Positions 27,765-36,640 of a DNA stretch of 64,000 nt are shown here, piece after piece. The notes beneath the pieces are model-generated. The model searched no databases. It was not told where the DNA came from and saw only the letters and a list, made by a program, of their open reading frames with translations. Within the stretch, counting starts at the first letter, position 1; the number at the start of each line of letters is the position of its first letter. The position numbers and the translations under genes are program-made. Origin of the DNA: Gilliamella sp. ESL0405 (lineage in GTDB: Bacteria; Pseudomonadota; Gammaproteobacteria; Enterobacterales; Orbaceae); the NCBI RefSeq assembly GCF_019469205.1, contig NZ_CP048265.1, forward strand, positions 558,001-622,000. The letters run 5' to 3'.

Positions 27765-29039
27765 TTAATCTTGTGTATCTTCACTTTTTTGTTTTCTAAA
27801 AAGATCCCATGGACCCCGTCCAGATAAGGTGAAGGATGAAATTATAGTAAAGCTAAAAGCAATTAAGCCAAGTACTAAGTATGCTCCTTCAAAACCAATT
27901 TTAACATACATTAATCCTGCAAAGGTGGACATAAACATAATCGATAACTGTTTTGCAAAACAAAATGCAATTAAGTAAACCGTTGCCGATAAGCGAATCG
28001 GAAAGTGTTTAGTAATATATTTAAATGCACCAACTAACAATAATGGGGCTTCAAACATATGTAAGGTCTTTAAAATAACAACTTCAACGGCATTACTGGC
28101 AAAGGCTGAGCCAGTTATGCGAATTGACATAATAGCGCCAGCAACTAACAACGTATTTTTGCTACCAATTTTCATCACAATAAGCGGCGCAAAAAACATG
28201 ACAGTCGCATTTAAAAATTCACCGAGGGTGGTGACATAACCAAAGGCTTCTCGCCCTATCTGTTCACTTGAAAAAAATGAGGTGAAAAAGTTAGCAAATT
28301 GTTGATCAAATACATCATAAGTGCAAGCAACACCGACAATATATAGCATAAAAAACCAAGTTTTTCGCATGCTAAGCAAGTCAACGGCTAATTTCAGGTT
28401 AAAAGGCTCGGGTTTATTTAGTCCCATTTGTTCAACCACATCGGTAGTTGACGTTTTGGCTGGATCGGCGATTTTGACTAAAAATAACAAAATCAGCGCA
28501 AAGCCGGAACACAACCAATATACAGCGTTGACATCTTTCGATATCATTATACCGACAAATGAAGCGCAGATAGCCCAACCAAAACAGCCAAACATGCGGC
28601 AGCGACCAAATTCAAACCCACTGCGTCGACTGATTTTTTCAACCAATGCTTCAATAGCGGGCGCTCCACCACTAAATACCATACCGAGATAAAAACCGCC
28701 GGCTATGGCACCTAGTGTCACATTAAATCTTAAAAGTGGTCCAAGTACGAAAATAAAAAACGGACCAAATAACACTAATAGCAAGGTTATGACCCATAGC
28801 AGATGTTTTTTAAGTCCCAACTTATCGGAAACTAAACCAAATAAAGGCTGAAAAAACAGTGCGAAAAGTGAAATAAATGAAAACACATAACCGGTGTCGG
28901 CTTCATTTAGTCCATTCATTTTCAACCAAACAGGAAAAAATGGACAATAAGCGCCCATAATGAAAAAGTACAGAAAGAAGTAGAGGCTAAACACCCAATA
29001 ATTCTTGTTGTGTAATGAAGACTTGATATTTTGATTCAT
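27765..29039 (-). CDS. lacY: Lactose permease LacY (lactose/galactoside:H+ symporter)
   Basis: This 424-residue twelve-helix symporter matches E. coli LacY (417) along its whole length, for example [28 protein letters not shown] and [13 protein letters not shown]. The sugar and proton residues are all visible: Glu of APAIEAL (Glu126), Arg of GRCRMFG (Arg144), Glu of TTLGEFLN (Glu269), Arg of MSIRITGS (Arg302), and His and Glu of LKTLHMFE (His322, Glu325). It heads the gal operon, so galactosides entering here feed GalM-K-T-E. No beta-galactosidase gene is present in the window. Three GalR-type operators and a CRP site lie upstream. Confidence 0.95.
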   Translation of the reverse strand: MNQNIKSSLHNKNYWVFSLYFFLYFFIMGAYCPFFPVWLKMNGLNEADTGYVFSFISLFALFFQPLFGLVSDKLGLKKHLLWVITLLLVLFGPFFIFVLGPLLRFNVTLGAIAGGFYLGMVFSGGAPAIEALVEKISRRSGFEFGRCRMFGCFGWAICASFVGIMISKDVNAVYWLCSGFALILLFLVKIADPAKTSTTDVVEQMGLNKPEPFNLKLAVDLLSMRKTWFFMLYIVGVACTYDVFDQQFANFFTSFFSSEQIGREAFGYVTTLGEFLNATVMFFAPLIVMKIGSKNTLLVAGAIMSIRITGSAFASNAVEVVILKTLHMFEAPLLLVGAFKYITKHFPIRLSATVYLIAFCFAKQLSIMFMSTFAGLMYVKIGFEGAYLVLGLIAFSFTIISSFTLSGRGPWDLFRKQKSEDTQD

Positions 29040-29082
29040 AGTGAACTTCCTTTGCTAAGCCTTAAATGATTAATTCATCATT

Positions 29083-29098
29083 TGGGAATCGTTTACAT
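29083..29098. promoter_or_regulatory. GalR-type operator 1
   Basis: TGGGAATCGTTTACAT matches the complement of the E. coli gal operator sequence GTGTAAACGATTCCAC at 13 of 16 positions. It is 44 bases before lacY, at or just after the expected promoter. Its centre is exactly 100 bp from operator 2. Confidence 0.65.
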
Positions 29099-29162
29099 AT
29101 TCAGTAAACAGAAAAAGCTACATAAGATTGCGTAAATAATATCACTAAGAAAATCCAAAAAA

Positions 29163-29178
29163 AGTGATCCAGGTAACA
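29163..29178. promoter_or_regulatory. CRP-binding site of the lacY-gal promoter
   Basis: AGTGA-TCCAGG-TAACA matches the CRP consensus in 8 of 10 conserved positions. It lies between operators 1 and 2, a usual position for activation of a sugar operon. Confidence 0.5.
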
Positions 29179-29182
29179 CTTT

Positions 29183-29198
29183 ATGAAATCGTTTACAT
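29183..29198. promoter_or_regulatory. GalR-type operator 2
   Basis: ATGAAATCGTTTACAT agrees with the E. coli gal operator at 13 of 16 positions and shares AATCGTTTACAT with operator 1. It directly adjoins the CRP-like site. Confidence 0.6.
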
Positions 29199-29388
29199 TT
29201 TTTATTTGCCCGACATTAACCGTTACTTTAGTCGTTAATCTATTGTTTAAATTAGTATTATTAGCTATTTTCTAAAAAGAAGCTTAGATAAACAATTAAA
29301 ATTATCAAAAATAATCATGTTACCTCTAGTTTGAATAACCATTATTGAACAATAAGTCATCAAGATTAGATAGGTAAGCAATAGTTAT

Positions 29389-29404
29389 TTGGAATCGATT
29401 ACAT
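29389..29404. promoter_or_regulatory. GalR-type operator 3 (distal)
   Basis: TTGGAATCGATTACAT agrees with the E. coli gal operator at 13 of 16 positions. Its centre is 206 bp from operator 2, suitable for an auxiliary looping site. Apart from these elements, 29040-29725 has no gene I can support; a 69-codon frame here begins with TTG inside this operator and is not credible. Confidence 0.55.
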
Positions 29405-29725
29405 TTATGGTGAGTAAAGGTTTATCTACCAAATATGTTGCATTAATTCAACATCGAAATGACAAAATAGTTTGGTCAATAGAAGGCGGGCGGGTCAGTT
29501 TAATCGGAGCGATTAGCTGGTGGATAATTGGTGGTGTTGTTGTTAGTAAGACAAAGTTTAGTGTTTATCCTTTAAACATGATAGCTGTTTTTTGCTAAAA
29601 CGTAGGGTAAATCTGAAACTTCTTGACAAGTTGGCAGGCGGTATTGGAATAATTTTTCAGGTTTTACGATAAGATAACTTGCTTTGTCATATATTACAGA
29701 CGCACAAATCATCTTATCGTTACTG

Positions 29726-30892
29726 TTAATGATTATTGGTGATGTTTATTCGTTTTTCAAACTCTGCCCAAGGGTAATAACCGTCAGCATTTAAATTGGC
29801 ATTTTTTAATTTCAATTCAAAGTGCGCTGGTGGATTATTGATATCGAGTGCTTGACCGGTATGCAGTTGTTCAAATGTTTGATAGACATATTCCGCTTTG
29901 AAATAGTATTGCCCGGTTTGACGATGACAGAAACGTTGAAAAATCACTTTACCGCCAATTGGGGTGGTTTCAAATTGATTCGGCAGACTATAACTTTCAA
30001 AATCTAATGCGCCTAATAAAGAAGCGATAGTACTATCATGCCCAACTAGCAAGCTAACTTGATATTGATCATTGGCAACTAACGAATTTATCATTTTAAT
30101 CAATTTGTTGGCCGCACGGTCAGCTATCGTTTTGGTATGACAGATGAGATTAATGTATTGATTACGAATTTGGGTAATTTGCTGCCATTGTTCAAGACTA
30201 TCTATTCTCCCCCATGCGATTTGATCTTTGGGGAATGCGGAGTAGTATTGCAGTAAAAATGAGTCAACAGCACAAATACCCACCGCTAAAGCCCCGAGTA
30301 GTGCGGGCTCTTGATGTTTTTCAAAATAGAGTGATTGGGGAATATCGGCTAGGGCACATTGATGAGTTGCATATAATTGCGAGTTTTTATAATCCAATAT
30401 GTCCGATAAAATCTGATAAGCAGGCGCTAAATTTTTAAAAATGTCGTGGGTTTTGTCTTCCAGTTCAATATCGTTTAACACTGCTTGCTTAAATTCGGGC
30501 GAATTATCTTCTAAAGCTGGATCAAAGATAGGATCCATTTTTTCAATCGGGTATTTGTGATTGATTGTAATGTCATGACCAGCATAGGCACCCATAATTA
30601 AAAATTGGGCTGTTGCGACTGTTCTTTGCAAACTGTTGGCATAAACAAATAATTGCGGATTTTCTGGCGAAAATGAGATATTTTGTTGCTCAAGCCATTG
30701 TGATAGATAGTGACCAAAGTAGGTTTCGAGTGCGCCTCCGCGTGTGGTTAAATATCCATAGGGGTGATCCCATTTGGGCCATGTGAAAGATGTTGCTTGA
30801 TCAAGAAACTCAAGCGTATTTTGCAAAGGTGTACGAATACCATGACGGCTTAAAATTACAACTTTGTCCAATTGGTAGTGATTGTTCCTCAT
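29726..30892 (-). CDS. Histidine acid phosphatase, glucose-1-phosphatase Agp-like, without signal peptide
   Basis: This 388-residue protein is of the branch-2 histidine phosphatase family: SRHGIRTP at residues 15-22 with the catalytic His17, and VGHDSTIASLLGALDF with the HD proton donor. Stretches such as YANSLQRTVATAQF, LQYYSAFPKDQIAWG and TPIGGKVIFQR match E. coli periplasmic Agp. Agp (413 residues) is exported, but here the ATG at 30892 leads straight into the catalytic core and a stop codon lies seven codons upstream, so no signal peptide can be encoded. The start overlaps the nfsA stop (ATGA), giving coupled translation. The enzyme is therefore likely cytoplasmic. Confidence 0.85.
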   Translation of the reverse strand: MRNNHYQLDKVVILSRHGIRTPLQNTLEFLDQATSFTWPKWDHPYGYLTTRGGALETYFGHYLSQWLEQQNISFSPENPQLFVYANSLQRTVATAQFLIMGAYAGHDITINHKYPIEKMDPIFDPALEDNSPEFKQAVLNDIELEDKTHDIFKNLAPAYQILSDILDYKNSQLYATHQCALADIPQSLYFEKHQEPALLGALAVGICAVDSFLLQYYSAFPKDQIAWGRIDSLEQWQQITQIRNQYINLICHTKTIADRAANKLIKMINSLVANDQYQVSLLVGHDSTIASLLGALDFESYSLPNQFETTPIGGKVIFQRFCHRQTGQYYFKAEYVYQTFEQLHTGQALDINNPPAHFELKLKNANLNADGYYPWAEFEKRINITNNH

Positions 30893-31614
30893 TTTCTTAT
30901 CCAGCCTTGTCTATGTAAATAATCTAAAATAAAATCTCGTTGTCCTTTAACGATTGTCTCAGCAATTTTGTCACTCCAGCCACCGCCTTTTTGGTTAGTA
31001 TCACGATGCCCATAATAATCGTGCATCTGTTTATCATACTGTTTTAATAATGCACGGTCGATCGGTTGATAGCTATTTTCAAAAAAGATTAATTGTTTCG
31101 GTAATCTCGGTTTAATTTGTGGATCTTGCGCCGGATATCCCAGACATAGCCCAAACAGGGGCAGGACGTATTTAGGCAGTTCAAGTAATGCCGTGACTTT
31201 ATCAATATTATTGCGTAAGCCACCGATATAAACCGTACCTAAACCTAAAGACTCAGCTGCTATAACGGCATTTTGTGCCATAAGTGCCGTGTCTATACAA
31301 CCAACTAACAGTTGTTCGGCTTTTTCAAGGGGTATGCTGGGATCTATCTGAAAATGCCGGTTAAAGTCGGCACAAAAGACCCAAAATTCCGGCGCTTGAG
31401 TAACATAACTTTGATCACCAGCGTAGTGGGCGAGTTGTTTACGTTTATCGACATCGGTAATGCGGATAATTGTTCCGCACTGGAGAAAATTAGAACTGGA
31501 AGCCGATTGTGCAGCGCTAACAATTGCTGTGATTTGTGCTTGGGTTAAGGCTGTCGCTTGATAAGCACGGATTGAGCGATGATGACAAATTGTCTTTATT
31601 GTTTCGTTTTGCAT
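30889..31614 (-). CDS. nfsA: Oxygen-insensitive NADPH nitroreductase/flavin reductase NfsA
   Basis: This 241-residue FMN enzyme reduces nitroaromatics and quinones with NADPH. Family features are HRSIRAYQ at residues 12-19 for FMN phosphate, SASSSNFLQCG, and GGLRNNIDKVTALL; the C-terminal GGGWSDKIAETIVK is the NfsA-type NADPH region. Length equals E. coli NfsA (240). It is 18 bases after trmB and overlaps agp. Confidence 0.93.
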   Translation of the reverse strand: MQNETIKTICHHRSIRAYQATALTQAQITAIVSAAQSASSSNFLQCGTIIRITDVDKRKQLAHYAGDQSYVTQAPEFWVFCADFNRHFQIDPSIPLEKAEQLLVGCIDTALMAQNAVIAAESLGLGTVYIGGLRNNIDKVTALLELPKYVLPLFGLCLGYPAQDPQIKPRLPKQLIFFENSYQPIDRALLKQYDKQMHDYYGHRDTNQKGGGWSDKIAETIVKGQRDFILDYLHRQGWIRK

Positions 31615-31632
31615 AATGGCTCCTTAAGGTTA

Positions 31633-32337
31633 CTATTTTCGGATAAATTGCAGATCCCATACGCCATGACCTAAATTTTGACCGCGTTTTTCAAATTTGG
31701 TAATCGGTCTATCTTCAGGTCTTGGTACATAGTCATTCGTCGATGATAGATTGGTAAATGCGTCGGCATTACTCAGCACTTCTAGCATATGTTCAGCATA
31801 ATGCTGCCAATCGGTGGCTAAATGTAAAATGCCGCCAGATTTTAATTTTTGACTAATTAGATTAACAAATGCGGGCTGAATGATACGGCGTTTATTGTGC
31901 CTTGCTTTATGCCATGGATCGGGGAAAAATATTTGTACTTTATCCAATGAATTGTCCGGAATCATATTTTCTAACACTTCCACTGCATCATGACACATCA
32001 CTTTTAAGTTAGATAATTGATTGTCTTCAATTGCCATTAAACACGCACCCACTCCCGGTTTGTGCACTTCAATCCCGATAAAATTTTTATTTGGTGCCGC
32101 TTTAGCCATTTCAACTAATGAAGCGCCCATTCCAAATCCGATTTCTAAAACTGTAGGTTGCGAGTGATTAAACTCAATGTTGGTGCCACTTTGGTAGTCA
32201 ATGCCAAAAATTGGCCATAAATGGGTCAAAGCTTGCTCTTGCCCTTTGGTTAAACGACCTTGTCGTAGTACAAAGCTACGAATCGTTCTTTTAGGTTTGA
32301 TTTGTTGATTATCAGTGGTGTTTATTTGTTCATTCAT
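31633..32337 (-). CDS. trmB: tRNA (guanine-N7)-methyltransferase
   Basis: This enzyme of 234 residues makes m7G46 in tRNA. It shows [18 protein letters not shown] near the start, [16 protein letters not shown] (SAM loop), [17 protein letters not shown] (catalytic region) and the C-terminal [11 protein letters not shown] chose ATG 32337; an upstream TTG at 32376 would add 13 residues. It heads a minus-strand group with nfsA and agp. Confidence 0.95.
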   Translation of the reverse strand: MNEQINTTDNQQIKPKRTIRSFVLRQGRLTKGQEQALTHLWPIFGIDYQSGTNIEFNHSQPTVLEIGFGMGASLVEMAKAAPNKNFIGIEVHKPGVGACLMAIEDNQLSNLKVMCHDAVEVLENMIPDNSLDKVQIFFPDPWHKARHNKRRIIQPAFVNLISQKLKSGGILHLATDWQHYAEHMLEVLSNADAFTNLSSTNDYVPRPEDRPITKFEKRGQNLGHGVWDLQFIRK

Positions 32338-32607
32338 TAGGTTATCTACTTGTGTTTTAAAATTGATTGAAGTCAACGATTAATGATTATCAGCAATTAT
32401 TTTACTCGATTTTATCTTTACTTCACAAAATATATTATCGTTTGATTTTTCAATTTATTACGATTGTTGATAAAAAAAATTTTGATAAAATTTGATAAAT
32501 TTTTATAATCTGGTTGAGCAAAATCTGTAAATGATTATATAATTATCACTCCGATTCAACCGATTACGATTTTTAAGTAATCATAATAACATGCTTGAGG
32601 TTTTCTC

Positions 32608-33555
32608 GTGCCTGATATGAAGCTTTTTGCTGGTAATGCCACACCCGAACTAGCAAAACGTATAGCTAATCGTCTTTACACATCTTTGGGTGATATTGTT
32701 GTAGGTCGTTTTAGCGATGGTGAAGTAAATGTCCAAATTAATGAAAATGTCCGTGGTGAAGACGTTTTTATTATCCAATCAACTTGTGCCCCTACTAATG
32801 ATAATTTAATGGAATTACTGGTTATGATCGATGCAATGCGTCGGGCATCTGCTGGTCGTATTACTGCGGTTATTCCTTATTTTGGTTATGCAAGACAAGA
32901 TCGTCGAGTGCGTTCTGCGCGGGTACCAATTACCGCTAAAGTTGTTGCTGACTTTTTATCTACAGTCGGTGTTGACCGTGTATTAACCGTTGATCTTCAT
33001 GCTGAACAAATTCAAGGCTTTTTTGATGTTCCGGTGGATAACGTTTTCGGTAGCCCGGTTATCTTAGAAGATATGTTACAACGTGATTTTGAACGTCCGA
33101 TTGTGGTATCTCCTGATATTGGTGGTGTGGTTCGAGCACGAGCAATTGCCAAACTGTTAAATGATACCGATATGGCTATCATCGATAAACGTCGCCAACG
33201 AGCTAATGAAGCGGAAGTGATGAACATTATTGGTGATGTTGCAGATAGAGATTGTATCTTAGTTGATGACATGATCGATACTGCCGGAACACTTTGCAAA
33301 GCCGCTGATGCCTTGAAAGCCAGAGGTGCTAAACGAGTTTTTGCTTATGCAACTCATCCAATTTTTTCCGGCAAAGCCGTTAGCAATATTAAAAGCTCGG
33401 CGATTGATGAAATAGTTGTTTGTGACACAATCCCATTAACTGCCGAAGTGAAGGCGTTAAAAAATGTCCGTCAATTAACATTATCAGGTATGCTTGCTGA
33501 AGCTATTCGTCGTATTAGTAACGAAGAATCAATTTCAGCAATGTTTCATCAATAA
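32608..33555 (+). CDS. prs: Ribose-phosphate pyrophosphokinase
   Basis: This 315-residue enzyme makes PRPP from ribose-5-phosphate and ATP. The sequence is almost identical in pattern to E. coli Prs, including [18 protein letters not shown], the flexible-loop [15 protein letters not shown] and the PRPP site [15 protein letters not shown]. It starts with GTG (as in E. coli), preceded by TGAGG at eight bases. The 270-base region upstream (32338-32607) is very AT-rich with no gene. A terminator follows at 33577-33601. Confidence 0.98.
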   Translation: MPDMKLFAGNATPELAKRIANRLYTSLGDIVVGRFSDGEVNVQINENVRGEDVFIIQSTCAPTNDNLMELLVMIDAMRRASAGRITAVIPYFGYARQDRRVRSARVPITAKVVADFLSTVGVDRVLTVDLHAEQIQGFFDVPVDNVFGSPVILEDMLQRDFERPIVVSPDIGGVVRARAIAKLLNDTDMAIIDKRRQRANEAEVMNIIGDVADRDCILVDDMIDTAGTLCKAADALKARGAKRVFAYATHPIFSGKAVSNIKSSAIDEIVVCDTIPLTAEVKALKNVRQLTLSGMLAEAIRRISNEESISAMFHQ

Positions 33556-33576
33556 CCTATTTTTAAATATTGATTC

Positions 33577-33601
33577 AAATGCCCCTTTATGGGGCATTTT
33601 T
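33577..33601 (+). terminator. Rho-independent terminator after prs
   Basis: AAATGCCCC (33577-33585), loop TTTAT, GGGGCATTT (33591-33599) followed by T residues: a strong GC-core intrinsic terminator 22 bases past the prs stop. It lies before the pth start, so the two genes are separate units unless read-through occurs. Confidence 0.88.
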
Positions 33602-33635
33602 ACAGATAAATTCTCATATACAGTTAATAGCAATC

Positions 33636-34220
33636 ATGACAACGATAAAACTTATTGTAGGATTGGCCAATCCGGGAAATGAATACGCAGCAACTCGCCA
33701 TAACGCTGGTGCATGGTATGTCGATCAATTAGCGGATCGATACAATCAACCATTAAAAAGCGAGCCAAAATTTTTTGGTTATACTTCACGTATTAACATT
33801 CAAGGGCATGATGTGCGCTTACTGGTGCCAACTACTTTTATGAATTTAAGTGGGAAAGCTGTGCAAGCGATGGCTAACTTTTATCAGATTAAGCCAGAAG
33901 AAATTTTAGTTGCTCATGATGAACTTGACCTTAACCCCGGTGTGGCTAAATTAAAATTTGGTGGTAGTCATGGTGGGCATAATGGTTTAAAAGATATTGC
34001 AAATAAACTTGGCAATAACTTATATTTTTATCGGCTCAGAATTGGGATCGGTCATCCCGGCGATAAAAATAAGGTGGTTGGTTTTGTATTAAATCAGCCG
34101 TCAAAACCGGAGCAAGAATTGATTGATAAAGCGATTGATGAAGCAGTTCGTTGCACTGATATCCTCTTATCTGACGGGGTTGAAAGTGCTATGAATCGGT
34201 TACATTCATTCAAAGCATAA
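33636..34220 (+). CDS. pth: Peptidyl-tRNA hydrolase
   Basis: This 194-residue enzyme recycles peptidyl-tRNA. It has [20 protein letters not shown] with the catalytic histidine, [12 protein letters not shown] and [15 protein letters not shown] with its aspartate, and GHNGLKDI. Start at ATG 33636 fits the E. coli length (194); a longer reading frame upstream runs into the prs terminator. Order prs-pth is common in gammaproteobacteria. Confidence 0.96.
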   Translation: MTTIKLIVGLANPGNEYAATRHNAGAWYVDQLADRYNQPLKSEPKFFGYTSRINIQGHDVRLLVPTTFMNLSGKAVQAMANFYQIKPEEILVAHDELDLNPGVAKLKFGGSHGGHNGLKDIANKLGNNLYFYRLRIGIGHPGDKNKVVGFVLNQPSKPEQELIDKAIDEAVRCTDILLSDGVESAMNRLHSFKA

Positions 34221-34260
34221 CTGAGCAATTTCGCTTAAGTCAATTCGACTGACAACAAAC

Positions 34261-34296
34261 TTTTAATCCACCCTTATCACCTCGGTGGATTAAAAA
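34261..34296. terminator. Bidirectional terminator between pth and the DUF3597 gene
   Basis: TTTTAATCCACC (34261-34272) and GGTGGATTAAAA (34284-34295) form a perfect 12-bp stem with an 11-base loop and AT tails on both sides, between two convergent genes. Confidence 0.85.
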
Positions 34297-34315
34297 TTTG
34301 CTAATAATATTAAAA

Positions 34316-34780
34316 CTAAGAAAATAGGTGTGTGACATTTCCGCCTTTTTCGGCAATTTTTTTCATCACTTCTTTAATAAGCCACATATTCATCGCAGCA
34401 GTATCATCAGTACTACCGGTATAGTTAAGCTCTTTAGCTAATTTTTTTCGTGCATCTAAACTATTATCAATGCCTAATAGTTTTAGTAGATCAACAATTG
34501 ACGTTTTCCAATTAAGTTTTTCAGGAAACTTTTTCGCTAAATTATCCAAAATAGACATCACATCTACATTAGATATTGGTGCATTATTAGCGGAATTAGA
34601 TTGATCTTGATTCTGATTTTGGTTTGCATTGGTTTGATTTTGATCTGAATGTGGTGAAAATATATCTTTCACTGAATTGGTTACTTTTCCGACTTGATCT
34701 TTAACCGCATCTGTTGCATTACCTACTGTGGCTTGTGCGCTTGGAAAGATTTTAGAAAAAATGTTATTTAAGATACCCAC
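34316..34780 (-). CDS. DUF3597 domain-containing protein
   Basis: This 154-residue protein has a short amphipathic start (MGILNNIFSKIFPSAQA), an Asn/Gln-rich low-complexity linker at residues 45-68, and a C-terminal helical DUF3597 domain (WKTSIVDLLKLLGIDNSLDARKKLAKEL, here described as two parts, and a conserved MNMWLIKEVMKKI). The domain resembles a LysM-less peptidoglycan-associated or stress protein family, but its function is not known. Gene is alone, flanked by a terminator and the exuT control region. Confidence 0.75.
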   Translation of the reverse strand: MGILNNIFSKIFPSAQATVGNATDAVKDQVGKVTNSVKDIFSPHSDQNQTNANQNQNQDQSNSANNAPISNVDVMSILDNLAKKFPEKLNWKTSIVDLLKLLGIDNSLDARKKLAKELNYTGSTDDTAAMNMWLIKEVMKKIAEKGGNVTHLFS

Positions 34781-35053
34781 GTTACACCCCCTTAAGTTTA
34801 AACTGATTTATTAAAAAACGGCTAAACGATACAGATGTACAAAAAATATCCATTCTAGTATAACGTTTAATCACTAAGAATGTCAAAACCGGAATAAAGT
34901 TCACCTCTTTTTATTTGTTTTTAAAATCAGGCTACCAATTAAGTATGGGTTTTATTAACTCTATACGTCATCTTTTCAAATATCAATTTTTATATCAAAT
35001 TGAATATATTATATTTATTTGATTGATAATTAAATTGCTATTTTAAATCGACT

Positions 35054-35071
35054 GATTTGTTATACCAATAT
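35054..35071. promoter_or_regulatory. UxuR/ExuR-type operator 1 of the hexuronate carrier
   Basis: The 18-mer centred on TTGTTATACCAA matches the E. coli UxuR/ExuR consensus AAATTGGTATACCAATTT at 14 of 18 positions. It lies ten bases before a perfect CRP site. Confidence 0.6.
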
Positions 35072-35080
35072 AGTATAAAC

Positions 35081-35096
35081 TGTGATCACTTTCACA
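35081..35096. promoter_or_regulatory. CRP-binding site, hexuronate carrier promoter
   Basis: TGTGA-TCACTT-TCACA matches all ten conserved CRP positions, 116 bases before the exuT-like start. Confidence 0.8.
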
Positions 35097-35139
35097 ATTA
35101 TGATCTAATTTGGAATACTGTAACCAAAATTAATTGTAA

Positions 35140-35157
35140 TATTTGGTTTACCAATTT
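35140..35157. promoter_or_regulatory. UxuR/ExuR-type operator 2 of the hexuronate carrier
   Basis: An 18-mer centred on TTGGTTTACCAA matches the UxuR/ExuR consensus at 15 of 18 positions. It is 86 bp from operator 1, close to eight helical turns, and 55 bases before the start codon. No gene is seen in 34796-35211 apart from these sites. Confidence 0.7.
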
Positions 35158-35211
35158 GAGGGGTTAATCAAATTTATGTTTTAGAGAATTAATTTACAAT
35201 TAGAGGTTACT

Positions 35212-36489
35212 ATGAATGCCATATTTAAATCAAAGGGTTATATCCGTTGGCTAATGATCATTTTATTTGCAACGGGTGTTATCCTTAACTATGTTGACCG
35301 CAATGCTTTGGGTATTATGGCGCAAGAAATTATCAATGATTTGCAAATCACACCTAAAGAGTACTCCTATATTACCGGCGCCTTTCAATTGGCTTACACT
35401 ATCTTTCAACCGATTGTGGGTTGGTTTGTTGATGTCATTGGTTTGCGTGTCGGCTTTGCTATCATGGTCATCATATGGTCATTAATGTGCATGTTACACG
35501 CGGGCGCAGGCGCTTGGATTCACTTAGCCATTTTACGTTTTGTTATGGGTGGCGCCGAATCAGTTGTTGCGCCGGCTAATGCTAAAGTGATTAGTTCATG
35601 GTTTCCTAAAAAAGAGCGTGCGATTGCCAATGGCTGGAGTATGGTAGGCTTTTCACTAGGTGCGATGATTGCACCGCCGTTAATTTATTTTATTCATCAA
35701 TTTGGTGGCTGGCAGTTGGCGTTTTTAATTCCGGGCTCGATAGGTATTATATGGGCTGGGATTTGGCTCTACTTTTTTAGTGAGCCAGCAAAAAGCCGCT
35801 TTGTTACTGATGCTGAAAGAAAATACATTCTGTCTGATCAAGATATCGGTCAAGCACAACAAGATAAGAATGTTTGGCATGCTATTAAACAGGTTGTCAC
35901 GCAAAAGAAATTTTATGGCATTGCCATACCTGCGTTTTTAGCTGAGCCGGCTTGGGCAGCGGTTAACTTTTGGGTGCCATTTTACTTATTATCAGAGCGT
36001 GGAATGCAATTAAAAGAAATGGCGATGTTTGTTTGGATCCCATTTTTAGCTGCCGATTTTGGCGGGTTATCTTCCGGTTATTTTTCTCGTATGCTCGATA
36101 AATATTTCGGTTTGTCTCGAATTAATGCTGCCTGCATCACCTATCTTGGCGCTGCTTTTTTCATGCTTTCAATGGTTTTTGCCTCTTTAGCCGAAAGTCC
36201 TTATTTAGCCATAGCATTAATTGCAATAGGCGCATGGGGACACCAAATGTTATCAGCGATGTTGACCATTCAAGTTATTGAGAATTTTGACGGAAAAGAA
36301 GTGTCTACCGTGAATGGTTTACGGGGTAGTTCGGCTTGGATTGCCAGTTTCTTATTTACCATTATCGTTGGGCAATTTTTTGAAAAAATTGGATTTAAGC
36401 CATTCTTTATTACGATGGGCTTTTTAGATATCATCGGGGCGATAATCATGTGCGCTTTACTATTTCAGCGTAAACCTAAAGGGAATTAA
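35212..36489 (+). CDS. exuT: Hexuronate:H+ symporter, ExuT-like (MFS, ACS family)
   Basis: This 425-residue, twelve-helix carrier belongs to the ACS family. Features are LNYVDRNALGIMA in helix 1, GAAESVVAPANAK-like GGAESVVAPANAKVISSWF between helices 4 and 5, and FWVPFYLLSERGM. It is distinct from the carrier at 3284-4561. UxuR-type operators at 35054-35071 and 35140-35157 and the neighbouring uxuA, uxuR and uxuB support glucuronate/galacturonate as substrate. It starts at ATG 35212 with AGAGG upstream. Terminators follow at 36532 and 36597. Confidence 0.85.
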   Translation: MNAIFKSKGYIRWLMIILFATGVILNYVDRNALGIMAQEIINDLQITPKEYSYITGAFQLAYTIFQPIVGWFVDVIGLRVGFAIMVIIWSLMCMLHAGAGAWIHLAILRFVMGGAESVVAPANAKVISSWFPKKERAIANGWSMVGFSLGAMIAPPLIYFIHQFGGWQLAFLIPGSIGIIWAGIWLYFFSEPAKSRFVTDAERKYILSDQDIGQAQQDKNVWHAIKQVVTQKKFYGIAIPAFLAEPAWAAVNFWVPFYLLSERGMQLKEMAMFVWIPFLAADFGGLSSGYFSRMLDKYFGLSRINAACITYLGAAFFMLSMVFASLAESPYLAIALIAIGAWGHQMLSAMLTIQVIENFDGKEVSTVNGLRGSSAWIASFLFTIIVGQFFEKIGFKPFFITMGFLDIIGAIIMCALLFQRKPKGN

Positions 36490-36531
36490 GGTTATCGTTT
36501 GTTAACTGGTAAAGTTAGAAAAACTGTTTTT

Positions 36532-36556
36532 AATAGCGTGCATGTCACGCTATTTT
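36532..36556 (+). terminator. Rho-independent terminator after the hexuronate carrier
   Basis: AATAGCGTG (36532-36540), loop CATGT, CACGCTATT (36546-36554) followed by T residues, 43 bases past the stop. Confidence 0.8.
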
Positions 36557-36596
36557 TAGATAAGTTTAAAATAAAAAGTGCATCTAATCGGCAAAG

Positions 36597-36622
36597 AAAA
36601 TGCCCATATTCGTGGGCATTTT
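36597..36622 (-). terminator. Terminator of the uxuA transcript
   Basis: AAAATGCCC (36597-36605) pairs with GGGCATTTT (36614-36622) around an 8-base loop, 18 bases past the uxuA stop. It is symmetric enough to work in both directions as a second stop for the plus-strand carrier. Confidence 0.75.
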
Positions 36623-36640
36623 CAATTGGATTGGGATGAT

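Noticed and set aside
29389-29598. 69-codon frame in the lacY upstream region
   Set aside because: It begins with TTG inside a GalR-type operator, has no ribosome-binding site and resembles no protein.
29669-29715. CGATAAGAT/ATCTTATCG repeat pair after agp
   Set aside because: The arms are 9 bases with a loop of about 30 bases; as a terminator it would be too weak to claim.
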